The notes under the pieces are model-generated. The model was not told where the DNA came from. It made no database searches and saw only the letters and a list, made by a program, of their open reading frames with translations. From positions 620,001-684,000 of the forward strand of contig NZ_AUGP01000017.1 of the NCBI RefSeq assembly GCF_000422725.1: a DNA stretch of 64,000 nt, in the 5' to 3' direction. Source of the DNA: Flavobacterium subsaxonicum WB 4.1-42 = DSM 21790. GTDB taxonomy: Bacteria > Bacteroidota > Bacteroidia > Flavobacteriales > Flavobacteriaceae. The position numbers were made by a program, and so were the translations under genes. Shown one piece after another: positions 18,209-27,011 of the stretch (positions are counted from its first letter, which is position 1; the number at the start of each line of letters is the position of its first letter).

Positions 18209-18590
18209 TGCCTTTATTTTTTTGCATGGTTTTTTACAGAGAAAGGCTCCTACCCGATTTTTACAGACCACAAAAAAATACCCTTGCCGAAATAATTTTA
18301 TTGAAAGATGGTTTGTAGCGAATCTCAAAGTCCGAAAGTGAAATATTAAGCCTTTTTTTGAGGTTTTTGACGCCAAAAAATGTAAGAAAATTTTAAGCCC
18401 GGGAACGAAATTTAAAATTTAGAGGATTTTAATCAGGGGATGTTTTAGAACAGTGGAAAATTTTCGAGATTGACAAAGCTTTCAATCCTGAAAGAAAATA
18501 CACATAAAACTGATTTTATGTTTTGTAAACCTGCCGGTTATAAAGTTAGTAAAAATCCAAGATTTTGAAAATTAGAAACGCATATAAATG
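18209..18590. other. Gene-free stretch after rpmA
   Basis: About 380 bases with no credible coding frame on either strand. It contains several long T and A runs and a GAATCTCAAAGTCCGAAAGTG segment. The 98-codon minus frame that runs across it also covers the rpmA terminator and the 3' end of rpmA and is rejected as a gene. A structured RNA cannot be excluded, but I see no recognised family. Confidence 0.4.
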
Positions 18591-18592
18591 AA

Positions 18593-18618
18593 AAAACCTC
18601 CCATAAATGGGAGGTTTT
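18593..18618 (-). terminator. Terminator of tRNA-Gln
   Basis: A 12-bp perfect stem (AAAACCTCCCAT with ATGGGAGGTTTT) with a 2-base spacer lies directly downstream of the tRNA on the minus strand and ends in T residues. Confidence 0.88.
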
Positions 18619-18621
18619 CCG

Positions 18622-18692
18622 TTGGTCCACAAGGACTCGAACCTTGAACGACTGCACCAAAAACAGTAGTGTTACCATTACACCATAGACCA
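18622..18692 (-). tRNA. tRNA-Gln (anticodon UUG)
   Basis: The minus strand folds into a full cloverleaf. The acceptor is TGGTCTA with TGGACCA, the D-loop region is GTGTAATGGTAACAC, and the anticodon stem ACTGT/GCAGT closes a 7-base loop TTTTGGT with anticodon TTG. The T-arm contains GGTTCGAGTCC. The CCA end is not encoded. A strong terminator follows. Confidence 0.95.
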
Positions 18693-18880
18693 ATAGTGCT
18701 TCATTGCGAGTGCAAATGTAACACATATTTTAAATAATGCAAACTTTCAAATAAAAAATTTTAAAAAAAATCACCCAAAATTTCCTGTAAAATCACAACA
18801 AAATCATTATCAAATATTTACAAACAACCCAATAAAACAATAAAAAACATAAAGACCGGCAAGCATATTGATTTAATTAA

Positions 18881-19018
18881 TTATTTGACAATTATCCTGG
18901 TTTTAATACATGTGTTATCTAAAACAAATCGCCCTCCGGCAACCTCAAGTAAGTAGCCCAATTCTTCGGCACCAGTGCCTCCATACGATTTTTGCCATTC
19001 AAGTTGCCCGGTAGCTAC
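18881..19018 (-). pseudogene. 3' fragment of a secreted repeat (beta-propeller-like) protein
   Basis: On the minus strand a frame runs from just after a stop codon at 19019-19021 to TAA at 18881-18883 and reads in part GQLEWQKSYGGTGAEELGY. This resembles the WxKSYGGTGxE repeats of secreted Bacteroidota proteins. Only 45 codons remain and there is no start, so it is best read as a decayed gene end. It lies in an AT-rich gap between tRNA-Gln and the first DUF2723 gene. Confidence 0.5.
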
Positions 19019-19127
19019 TTAAGCCAATAAAAGCATAGTATTTTTTTACTCAACAGTTAAGGATTTGATTTGTAGTTAAATACATTTAATCTGGAAAATA
19101 AAAAAAATTAAAAAATATTTTTGGACG

Positions 19128-19157
19128 TTGTGGCAACCGGATAAAATAGTTTCTTTG
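19128..19157 (+). promoter_or_regulatory. Promoter-like element of the first DUF2723 gene
   Basis: TTG at 19128-19130, a 19-base spacer and TTTCTTTG at 19150-19157. The string TAGTTTCTTTG is repeated in front of the second paralogue (22591-22601), which supports it as the shared -7 region. Confidence 0.5.
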
Positions 19158-19184
19158 TAAGACAATATACCCTTGCTAATCAAC

Positions 19185-22100
19185 ATGAACAACCTTTCTT
19201 TTAAAAAATGGAATACCCTATTGGGCTGGACTCTTTTTGCCATTGCCCTTGTGGTGTACACGCTAACTGTAGAACCAACCCTTAGTTTTTGGGATTGCGG
19301 CGAATATATTTCTACCTCTGCAAAGCTGGAAGTAGGCCACCCACCCGGTGCGCCCCTCTTCCAGATGGCAGGTGCCGTAGTTGCCATGTTTGCTACCAGC
19401 CCCAGTAAAGTAGCGCTAATGGTTAATATGGTATCGGTACTATCGAGCGCATTTACAATACTGTTTATGTTTTGGTCGCTTACACTGCTTTTAAAGAGCC
19501 TTACAGCCACTTTTACCGATTTTACGAGAGATAATGCCACAATGGTTCTTGGGGCGTCTGCCGTAGGCTCTTTGGCTTTTTTATTTTCGGATAGCTTTTG
19601 GTTTAACGCTACCGAGGCCGAGGTGTATGCCATGGCATCGTTGTTTATAGCCATATTGCTATGGACCGGCCTTAAATGGGGCGAAGAAATGCATACGCCG
19701 CGCGGCAACAAATGGCTGCTTATAATTTCGCTGCTTATTGGGTTATCATTCGGGGTGCACTTTATGGCACTGCTTACCATACCGTCTATCGGGTTTATTT
19801 ATTACTTTAAAAACTACAAGACCGTTACGGTTAAAAACTTCATCATAGCCAATATTGTAATGGTGGCGGTACTGTTTTTTGTTTTCGGGTTCCTTTTACC
19901 CTACACCCTTGCCCTTTTCGGGAAAACCGAAATCTTTATGGTTAACAGCCTTGGGCTGCCATTTAACTCGGGTACTATATTTGTCTTTTTACTTATTGCT
20001 GCCTTTTTTTACTTTGGGTTGCGCTACACTCAAAAAAAAGAACTTCCACTATACAATACCATACTGCTGTGCTTGTTGTTTATACTTATAGGCTTTAGCA
20101 CCTGGCTTATGCTGCCCATTCGCGCTAACGCCAATGTGGTTATAAACGAGAACAACCCTGCCAACGCGGCCGATGTACTGGCGTATTACAACCGTGAGCA
20201 ATATCCGCAGCAGCGTACTTTTTACGGCCCTATGTACACCGAGGGCTACGCCGGACTGGACAAAGACAAACCTTACACAGACAGCAAACCCAACTACGAA
20301 GCCAACCTTAAAACCGGCAAATACGAAATTGTAAACAATTACAAGAACGCCGAACAAAACCCTGACGAAAGGCACAGCGGTTTCTTGCCCCGCATGGGTG
20401 CTACAGATAAAGGTGCCAACTACATGAACTTTGTTGGCCCTCCAAAATTTAAGATCGACCCTGATTACGATTTCTCTCAGGACTTAATGCAATCGGGCAT
20501 TGACCTTGAAACGCTAAGCGATGAGCAGGCCGGCATGGCCATATCTCAGGCGCGCGGCCAGCTGGAGCAGGTTATAGGCGAATTTAAAAATGCTTATGCC
20601 CGTGGCGAAATTGGCAATACCGAGTACGACAAGTTTTTAAACAGCTATAAAGATTACCTGCTTATAGAAAAACCGAGCTTTGGGCAAAACATGTCGTTTA
20701 TGTTCGAATACCAGTTTGGCTATATGTACTGGCGTTACCTGATGTGGAATTTTACCGGCCGCCAGAACGACGAGCAGGGCCGCTATGGCTACCAGGACGG
20801 CAACTGGATAAGCGGAATTGGCTTTATTGATGATGCGCATCTGGGTCCGCAGGAGCATATATCAGATGATATGCGCAACAACAAAGCCCGTAACACTTAC
20901 TTTTTTATTCCGTTTATCTTAGGCGTTGTGGGTATGATATACCACGCCCGTAAAGATGCCAAGAGTTTTTATGTGCTGCTTGCCCTGTTTTTATTTACCG
21001 GTATTGCACTTAAGATATTCCTTAACGAAAGGCCTTTTGAACCCCGCGAGCGTGATTATGCATTAGTGGGCTCTTTTTACGTTTTTGCCCTCTGGATAGC
21101 CTTTGGGGTCTACGCGCTGTTTGATGGCCTTAAAAACTATTTAAAGCCCAAAATAGCCGTACCAGTTGTGCTTGCCGCCACCATGATTGGCGCTCCGTTG
21201 CTTATGGCAGCCCAAAACTGGGATGACCACGACCGTAGTGGCCGTTATACTGCCCTTTCTATGGCCAAGGCGTATTTAGATTCGTGCGATCCTAATGCCA
21301 TACTCTTTACCATTGGCGATAATGATACCTTCCCACTATGGTATGCCCAGGAAGTAGAAGGCTACCGTACCGATGTGCGCGTAGTGTGTACTACCCTGTT
21401 TGCCCAGGACTGGTACATTGATTCGATGAAACGCAAGGCGCATGAATCTGACCCTATGCCCATATCGTTTACACACGACCAGTATGTAGACGGTACCCGC
21501 AACTATATGCTGTATGTGCCACGAACCGAAGATCGCATTAGCGTTAACGATTTTATGAAGTTTATTTCTACCAACGATGAGAGGGCTAAAATAGAATTGA
21601 ATAACGGGCAAAAAACCAACATTTACCCGTCTAACAAAATAAGCTTCCCGGTAGACAGGAATGCCATTATACAAAACAAAGTGGTTTCGCCACAGCGTTA
21701 TGATTCTATTGTTAAAAGCATTGATATCGACCTGCCAAAAAGCGCTATCTATAAAAATGCCCTTATGATGCTCGATATCATAAGGAACAACAACTGGAAA
21801 CGACCTATTTATTTTTCGGGTGGTAATAGCGATGATTCAGAAATTGCCTGGATGAACAACTACCTGCAACAGGATGGCCTGGTCCTAAAGCTGGTACCCA
21901 TTAAAACACAACAACCTAAAGATGCTACGGCTTTAGACATGGGCTATATAGAGCCCAACGATATGTTTAACAAAGTTTCTAAATGGGATTGGGGCAACAG
22001 CGGCAGCCCGGATATTTATGTTGATCCGCAATCGCGAAGAAACAGTATATCCTTCCGCATGACGCTTGCAAGGCTTATGCAGGCACTTATTGATGCCAAC

Positions 22101-22469
22101 GAGCCTCAAAAAGCACGCAAAGTAATAGATATGGCACTTACCAACATGCCGGTAGACAACTATGGTTTCTATTTTATATCAGAGCCTTTTGCCGGTGGCT
22201 ATTACAAAGTGGGCGATAAAGCTGCCGCACGCAAACTATTAACACAGCTTATAGGCAAATACAAAGGCAGCCTTAATTATTATGCATCGCAGCCTATAAG
22301 CATGCAAAACATTAATGCCCGCGATATTGTTCGCGATATAGAACAGTACCGCAGCCTGCTTATTGTAATGCAGGAAAATAACGATGCCGGGTTTTACAAC
22401 TCTAACAAAAAACAGTTTAACACCTATGTGCAACGCTTTAGGCAATTTGGCCTTGAGGCCGAAAAATAG
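19185..22469 (+). CDS. Family 117 glycosyltransferase-like membrane protein (DUF2723), copy 1
   Basis: A large inner-membrane protein of about 1094 residues. ATG at 19185 (MNNLSFKKW) is preferred to the TTG at 19173, because it matches the start of the paralogue downstream. The N-terminal 300 residues hold about eight helices with the signature EPTLSFWDCGEY and GHPPGAPLFQ; an acidic residue in the first periplasmic loop is typical of GT-C glycosyltransferases. Later come ERDYALVGSFYVFA, a second membrane block and a C-terminal tetratricopeptide-like region. The probable job is sugar transfer from a lipid carrier to exported proteins. The acceptor is unknown. Confidence 0.88.
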   Translation: MNNLSFKKWNTLLGWTLFAIALVVYTLTVEPTLSFWDCGEYISTSAKLEVGHPPGAPLFQMAGAVVAMFATSPSKVALMVNMVSVLSSAFTILFMFWSLTLLLKSLTATFTDFTRDNATMVLGASAVGSLAFLFSDSFWFNATEAEVYAMASLFIAILLWTGLKWGEEMHTPRGNKWLLIISLLIGLSFGVHFMALLTIPSIGFIYYFKNYKTVTVKNFIIANIVMVAVLFFVFGFLLPYTLALFGKTEIFMVNSLGLPFNSGTIFVFLLIAAFFYFGLRYTQKKELPLYNTILLCLLFILIGFSTWLMLPIRANANVVINENNPANAADVLAYYNREQYPQQRTFYGPMYTEGYAGLDKDKPYTDSKPNYEANLKTGKYEIVNNYKNAEQNPDERHSGFLPRMGATDKGANYMNFVGPPKFKIDPDYDFSQDLMQSGIDLETLSDEQAGMAISQARGQLEQVIGEFKNAYARGEIGNTEYDKFLNSYKDYLLIEKPSFGQNMSFMFEYQFGYMYWRYLMWNFTGRQNDEQGRYGYQDGNWISGIGFIDDAHLGPQEHISDDMRNNKARNTYFFIPFILGVVGMIYHARKDAKSFYVLLALFLFTGIALKIFLNERPFEPRERDYALVGSFYVFALWIAFGVYALFDGLKNYLKPKIAVPVVLAATMIGAPLLMAAQNWDDHDRSGRYTALSMAKAYLDSCDPNAILFTIGDNDTFPLWYAQEVEGYRTDVRVVCTTLFAQDWYIDSMKRKAHESDPMPISFTHDQYVDGTRNYMLYVPRTEDRISVNDFMKFISTNDERAKIELNNGQKTNIYPSNKISFPVDRNAIIQNKVVSPQRYDSIVKSIDIDLPKSAIYKNALMMLDIIRNNNWKRPIYFSGGNSDDSEIAWMNNYLQQDGLVLKLVPIKTQQPKDATALDMGYIEPNDMFNKVSKWDWGNSGSPDIYVDPQSRRNSISFRMTLARLMQALIDANEPQKARKVIDMALTNMPVDNYGFYFISEPFAGGYYKVGDKAAARKLLTQLIGKYKGSLNYYASQPISMQNINARDIVRDIEQYRSLLIVMQENNDAGFYNSNKKQFNTYVQRFRQFGLEAEK

Positions 22470-22501
22470 AGGCAGACATCATTTTTTAAAGATAAATTAA
22501 C

Positions 22502-22536
22502 AAAAGCGGCAATGTATTGTAAACATTGCCGCTTTT
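22502..22536 (+). terminator. Terminator between the DUF2723 paralogues
   Basis: A 14-bp perfect stem (AAAAGCGGCAATGT with ACATTGCCGCTTTT) and 7-base loop, 32 bases after the stop codon. Confidence 0.92.
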
Positions 22537-22590
22537 GCATTGTTGTAATTAGTAAAAAAATGATATTACACTTTTCCTTTGGCAAAAAAA

Positions 22591-22601
22591 TAGTTTCTTT
22601 G
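22591..22601 (+). promoter_or_regulatory. Promoter-like element of the second DUF2723 gene
   Basis: TAGTTTCTTTG is identical to the element in front of copy 1 and lies 34 bases before the ATG. A TTT about 19 bases upstream may serve as the -33 box. Confidence 0.4.
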
Positions 22602-22635
22602 CATTAAGAATTAATCCCGGAACAATTCACCATAC

Positions 22636-25600
22636 ATGATAACATTCAATTTCAAAAAATGGAATACCATCCTCGGGTGGTCCGTTTTTGCCATTGCACT
22701 CCTTGTTTACTCACTAACTGTAGAGCCTACCCTTAGCTTTTGGGATTGCGGCGAATACATACCCACCGCTGCAAAATTAGAAGTTGGCCACCCGCCGGGA
22801 GCCCCGCTTTTCCAGATGATGGGTGCCTTTTTTGCCATGTTTGCCCCAAGCCCAGATAAAGTTGCGCTAATGGTAAACATGCTATCGGTATTTTCCAGTG
22901 CCTTTACCATTTTGTTTATGTTCTGGTCTACCACCATCATACTAAAAAACTTAGTAGCTAAATTTTCAGAGCTTAATAAAGATAACCTTATTGCTATTTT
23001 GGGCAGCGCTGCAGTAGGCAGTTTGGCCTTTACCTTTTCAGATAGTTTCTGGTTCAACGCTGTAGAAGCCGAGGTATACGCCATGGCATCGCTATTTATA
23101 GCCTTGCTGCTTTGGTTAGGCCTACGTTGGGAAGAAGAAATGCACACCCCTCGCGGCAACAAATGGCTGCTTATCATATCGTTGGTTATTGGTTTATCTT
23201 TCGGGGTACACTTTATGGCATTGCTTGCCATACCTTCTATCGGGTTTATTTACTTCTTTAAAAATTATAAAGATGTTACGGTTAAAAACTTCATAATCGC
23301 CAACATAGTAATTGTAGCGGTTCTGCTTTTCATCTTTAAATTCTTATTACCCTACACCATGGCGCTTTTCGGCAAGACCGAAATATTTATGGTTAACAGT
23401 ATGGGCATGCCATTTAACTCGGGCACTATATTTATAATGTTGCTTATTATTGCTTTCTTTTACTTTGGTTTGCAGTACACTAAAAAGAAAGGCCTGCCAT
23501 TATACAACACTATTTTGCTTTGTACATTATTCATCTTAATAGGTTTTTCTACCTGGATGATGCTGCCTATACGTGCTAACGCCAACGTGGTTATTAACGA
23601 AAACCGCCCGAGTGATGCTGCCGAAGTACTGGCCTATTACAACAGGGAGCAGTACGGCGAGCAAAAGTTATTTTACGGCCCAATGTTTTCTGACACCTAT
23701 AGCGGTCTGGATAAAACGCGCCCGTACGAAGACGAAAAACCTAACTATCAGCGTGATTATAAAACCGGAAAATATGTAATTGTAAACAATTACAAAAACG
23801 CCAAGCAAAATACCGATGACAGCCACAAAGGCTTTATGCCAAGAATGTGGAGCCCTGACCATGCGGCTAATTACATGAGCTTTACCAAGCCCCTTGACTT
23901 TAAATTTGACCCTACGTACGATTATGTAGAAGACCTTTACCGTATGGGTTTTCCCGTTGATAAAATGAGCGAGGAAGAAGTTGGTATGGCTATGGCCGAA
24001 GTAAGGAATAATGTCGAAAAACAGGTTAACGAGTTTAGGGGTGCTGCCCGTAGCGGCCAGGTTGATATGGACGACTATAACAAATTCCTGAACCAGAACA
24101 GCCGCTACCTGATTATCGAAAAACCATCATTTGCATCGAACATGCAGTTTATGGCAGAGTTTCAGTTTGGCTACATGTACTGGCGTTACCTAATGTGGAA
24201 TTTTACCGGCCGCCAGAACGACATTCAGGGCCGTTATGATAACCTTGACGGTAACTGGATAAGCGGTATTAAACCAATAGACCAGATAAGGCTGGGCTCT
24301 CAGGACAACCTGCCGTCTGACCAGGAAAACAACAAAGGCCGAAATTTATACTTCTTCCTTCCGTTTATACTGGGTGTTGTTGGCTTGCTTTTTCATGCTA
24401 AAAAAGACCTTAAAAGCTTTTATGTTGTGCTGGCATTGTTCCTGTTTACAGGCCTTGCCCTTAAAATATACCTTAACGAAAGGCCTTTTGAACCGCGTGA
24501 GCGCGATTATGCCCTTGTAGGTTCGTTCTACGTGTTTGCCATCTGGATAGCCCTTGGGGTGTATGCCATTTACGACGGACTTAAAACTTACCTTGCCCAT
24601 AAAATATCAGGGCCGGTGGTTATTGCAGTTACCATGTTTGCTGCCCCGGTGCTTATGGCGTCTCAAAACTGGGACGATCACGACCGTAGCGGCCGTTACA
24701 CAGCACTTGCTATGGCTAAGGCGTACCTTTCGTCGTGCGAGCAAAATGCTATATTATTCACTATTGGAGACAATGACACCTTCCCGCTGTGGTATGCACA
24801 GGAGGTTGAGGGCTACCGTACCGATGTGCGTATTGTTAACACCAGCCTGTTTATGACCGACTGGTATATTGACCAGATGAAAGCCAAAGCTTACACATCT
24901 GAACCTATGCCGATAAGCTTTACCCACGAGCAGTACCAACAAGGCACACGCGATTATATGCTGTACGTTCAGGGTACTGAGGCCCGTTGGGATCTTGGCG
25001 ACCTGCTTAAATTTATAGGATCTGAAGACCCAAGGGCTAAAAAAGAGCTTAACAACGGCCATTTTGTAAACTTTTACCCTACCAACAAGGTAAGGGTGCC
25101 AATTAATAAGGCAGAGATCATTAAAAACAAAGTGGTGTCTCCGGCATTGTACGATTCTATCGTTCCGTATATCGATATTGATATTAAAGGCGACGCGCTC
25201 TACAAAAACCGCCTTATGATGCTCGACCTGTTTTATAACAACAACTGGAAAAGGCCTATTTACTTTACCGGTGGCAGCTTTGGCGATGATGATTACCTGT
25301 GGATGAAAGATTACCTTCAGCTGGATGGTATGGTATACAAACTGGTTCCGGTTAAAACGGCGATACCTAAAGACGGCAGCCCGCTGGATATGGGCCATAT
25401 CGACACAGAGAAAATGTACAACATTATCATGGCATGGGATTGGGGCAACAGCGAAAGCCCTAACATCTATCACGATCCTGAAACCCGTAAAAACAGCATT
25501 ACTTACCGCACCAACCTTGCCCGCCTTATGGAGGCACTTATAAACGAGGGTAAACGCGATAAGGCTAAAAAAGTAATAGACCTTGCCATGGCTAAAATGC

Positions 25601-25917
25601 CGGTTGAGTACTTTGAATACTACACCCTGCTGGAGCCTTTTGCTGCCGGATATTACGAGCTTGGCGAAAAAGAAAAAGCAAGGCAGTTACTGGGCAAGCT
25701 GATTAAAAAATACCAGGAAGAGCTAACTTTCTTTAGTGGTATGTCGCAGTCTGATAAATCGTCTCTTAAAATAGATATTGCCACCAATATTGAGCGTTAC
25801 AGGAGCCTGTTGCTTATTATGGAAGAGAACGGCGATACCGATGCTTACAACAAAGCACGTAAAGAGTTTAATGCCTATAACCATAAAATGGGCAACTATA
25901 AACGCGAAAATCAGTAG
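22636..25917 (+). CDS. Family 117 glycosyltransferase-like membrane protein (DUF2723), copy 2
   Basis: A tandem paralogue of the preceding gene, 1093 residues and colinear with it. It has the same FWDCGEY and GHPPGAPLFQ signature, NERPFEPRERDYALVG and AQEVEGYRTDVR stretches, about two thirds identical by eye. The two genes are separated by a strong terminator and each has its own promoter-like element, so they can be expressed independently. The most divergent part is the middle soluble region (about residues 330-480), which may set acceptor preference. Confidence 0.88.
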   Translation: MITFNFKKWNTILGWSVFAIALLVYSLTVEPTLSFWDCGEYIPTAAKLEVGHPPGAPLFQMMGAFFAMFAPSPDKVALMVNMLSVFSSAFTILFMFWSTTIILKNLVAKFSELNKDNLIAILGSAAVGSLAFTFSDSFWFNAVEAEVYAMASLFIALLLWLGLRWEEEMHTPRGNKWLLIISLVIGLSFGVHFMALLAIPSIGFIYFFKNYKDVTVKNFIIANIVIVAVLLFIFKFLLPYTMALFGKTEIFMVNSMGMPFNSGTIFIMLLIIAFFYFGLQYTKKKGLPLYNTILLCTLFILIGFSTWMMLPIRANANVVINENRPSDAAEVLAYYNREQYGEQKLFYGPMFSDTYSGLDKTRPYEDEKPNYQRDYKTGKYVIVNNYKNAKQNTDDSHKGFMPRMWSPDHAANYMSFTKPLDFKFDPTYDYVEDLYRMGFPVDKMSEEEVGMAMAEVRNNVEKQVNEFRGAARSGQVDMDDYNKFLNQNSRYLIIEKPSFASNMQFMAEFQFGYMYWRYLMWNFTGRQNDIQGRYDNLDGNWISGIKPIDQIRLGSQDNLPSDQENNKGRNLYFFLPFILGVVGLLFHAKKDLKSFYVVLALFLFTGLALKIYLNERPFEPRERDYALVGSFYVFAIWIALGVYAIYDGLKTYLAHKISGPVVIAVTMFAAPVLMASQNWDDHDRSGRYTALAMAKAYLSSCEQNAILFTIGDNDTFPLWYAQEVEGYRTDVRIVNTSLFMTDWYIDQMKAKAYTSEPMPISFTHEQYQQGTRDYMLYVQGTEARWDLGDLLKFIGSEDPRAKKELNNGHFVNFYPTNKVRVPINKAEIIKNKVVSPALYDSIVPYIDIDIKGDALYKNRLMMLDLFYNNNWKRPIYFTGGSFGDDDYLWMKDYLQLDGMVYKLVPVKTAIPKDGSPLDMGHIDTEKMYNIIMAWDWGNSESPNIYHDPETRKNSITYRTNLARLMEALINEGKRDKAKKVIDLAMAKMPVEYFEYYTLLEPFAAGYYELGEKEKARQLLGKLIKKYQEELTFFSGMSQSDKSSLKIDIATNIERYRSLLLIMEENGDTDAYNKARKEFNAYNHKMGNYKRENQ

Positions 25918-25943
25918 GCAATACACCTATATATTCTTAACTT

Positions 25944-25971
25944 TGAGATGCAGCACTACGCTGCATCTTTT
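25944..25971 (+). terminator. Terminator after the second DUF2723 gene
   Basis: GATGCAG pairs with CTGCATC around a 7-base loop, extended by flanking A-T pairs and followed by TTTTATTT. It ends 22 bases before the next ATG. Confidence 0.85.
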
Positions 25972-25992
25972 ATTTAATACAATTGGTAACGT

Positions 25993-26631
25993 ATGAAATG
26001 GTATTGGGTAAAAACGGGGCGGCTTATAAAAAAGCTCTTTTCTAACTTTGTGTGGGATATACCTTCTGCACAAAAAACCGTATACCTTACTTTTGATGAT
26101 GGCCCCCACCCCGATGTTACACCCTGGGTACTGGCAACGTTAAAAGAGCACAACATTAAGGCTACCTTTTTTTGCATAGGCGATAATATAGAAAAGCATC
26201 CCGATGTTTTTGAACAGGTTATTGCCGATGGCCACAGCATAGGCAACCATACCTTTAACCACCTTAACGGCTGGAATACCCAAAACGAAGCCTACACTGC
26301 CAATTTTGCCCAATGCGAGGCTTCCATCCTAAAAAGGACTACTCCTTTGGCAAAGCTTTTTAGGCCGCCGTACGGCAAGATAAAGCGCGCACAGAGTGCC
26401 TGGGTAAGGCAACAGGGCTATAAAATTATAATGTGGGATGTTTTAAGCGCCGACTTCGACCAGAGTATTACGCCGCAGCAATGCCTGCACAATGTTACAA
26501 GTACAGTAACCGGTGGCAGCATCATAATATTTCACGACAGTGTAAAGGCATCGGCTAACCTGCGTTACGCCCTGCCTAAAGCCATAGAATATTTAAAAGA
26601 AAATAAGTACAGTTTTGGGGTGGTAGCTTAG
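25993..26631 (+). CDS. Polysaccharide deacetylase (NodB family)
   Basis: A 212-residue carbohydrate esterase family 4 protein. Motif 1 is TFDDGPHPD (about residues 35-43, catalytic base Asp and metal Asp), motif 2 is SIGNHTFNH (H-x3-H metal ligands, about 85-93) and motif 3 is FRPPYGK. It removes N-acetyl groups from peptidoglycan, chitin-like or polysaccharide substrates. An N-terminal hydrophobic segment is weak, so export is uncertain. Its stop overlaps by 3 bases the end of the convergent thioredoxin-like gene. Confidence 0.92.
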   Translation: MKWYWVKTGRLIKKLFSNFVWDIPSAQKTVYLTFDDGPHPDVTPWVLATLKEHNIKATFFCIGDNIEKHPDVFEQVIADGHSIGNHTFNHLNGWNTQNEAYTANFAQCEASILKRTTPLAKLFRPPYGKIKRAQSAWVRQQGYKIIMWDVLSADFDQSITPQQCLHNVTSTVTGGSIIIFHDSVKASANLRYALPKAIEYLKENKYSFGVVA

Positions 26632-26924
26632 ATCTGTTCCTGCACAAGGCCAATAATAGTATTGGCATCCAGCTCGCCAGATTGCCTCCAAACCATTTGC
26701 CCGTCTTTATAGATCATTAATGTAGGCAAACCTTTTATCCTTAGCGCTTCGGCCAGTTCCTGGTTTTTATCTACATCAATTTTTATAACTTTGGCCTTAT
26801 CTCCAAGCGCAGCTGCAACATCGCGTATTACAGGATGCATAGATACCGAAGGCTCGTTCCATTCTGTATAAAAATCGATCAGTACCGGAACCTGGGAGCT
26901 AATAAGTTCTCCGAATTTTGACAT
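26628..26924 (-). CDS. Thioredoxin-like protein lacking the CxxC active site
   Basis: A 98-residue thioredoxin fold. The order VLIDFYTEW, KVIKIDVDKN, GLPTLMIYKDG (cis-proline loop) and a final helix is all in place, but where WCGPC is expected the protein reads W22-N-E-P-S26, so both redox cysteines are gone and no cysteine is present at all. It cannot be a dithiol reductase. A chaperone-like or binding role is possible. The start is supported by its position after a TATATTTG box. Confidence 0.88.
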   Translation of the reverse strand: MSKFGELISSQVPVLIDFYTEWNEPSVSMHPVIRDVAAALGDKAKVIKIDVDKNQELAEALRIKGLPTLMIYKDGQMVWRQSGELDANTIIGLVQEQI

Positions 26925-26977
26925 AAAGTTGGTAGTTTTAACTTACTTAAAATCCTTTATTTTGGTAAATTATTACA

Positions 26978-26985
26978 CAAATATA
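26978..26985 (-). promoter_or_regulatory. Bacteroidota -7 element of the thioredoxin-like gene
   Basis: The minus strand reads TATATTTG, 53 bases upstream of the start codon. No clear TTG is seen at the expected -33 distance. Confidence 0.45.
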
Positions 26986-27011
26986 GCATTTTTACTAAAT
27001 CAGCATAGTAT

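Noticed and set aside
18080..18376. 98-codon minus-strand frame over the rpmA end
   Set aside because: It crosses the rpmA coding end and its terminator; composition fits a chance frame.
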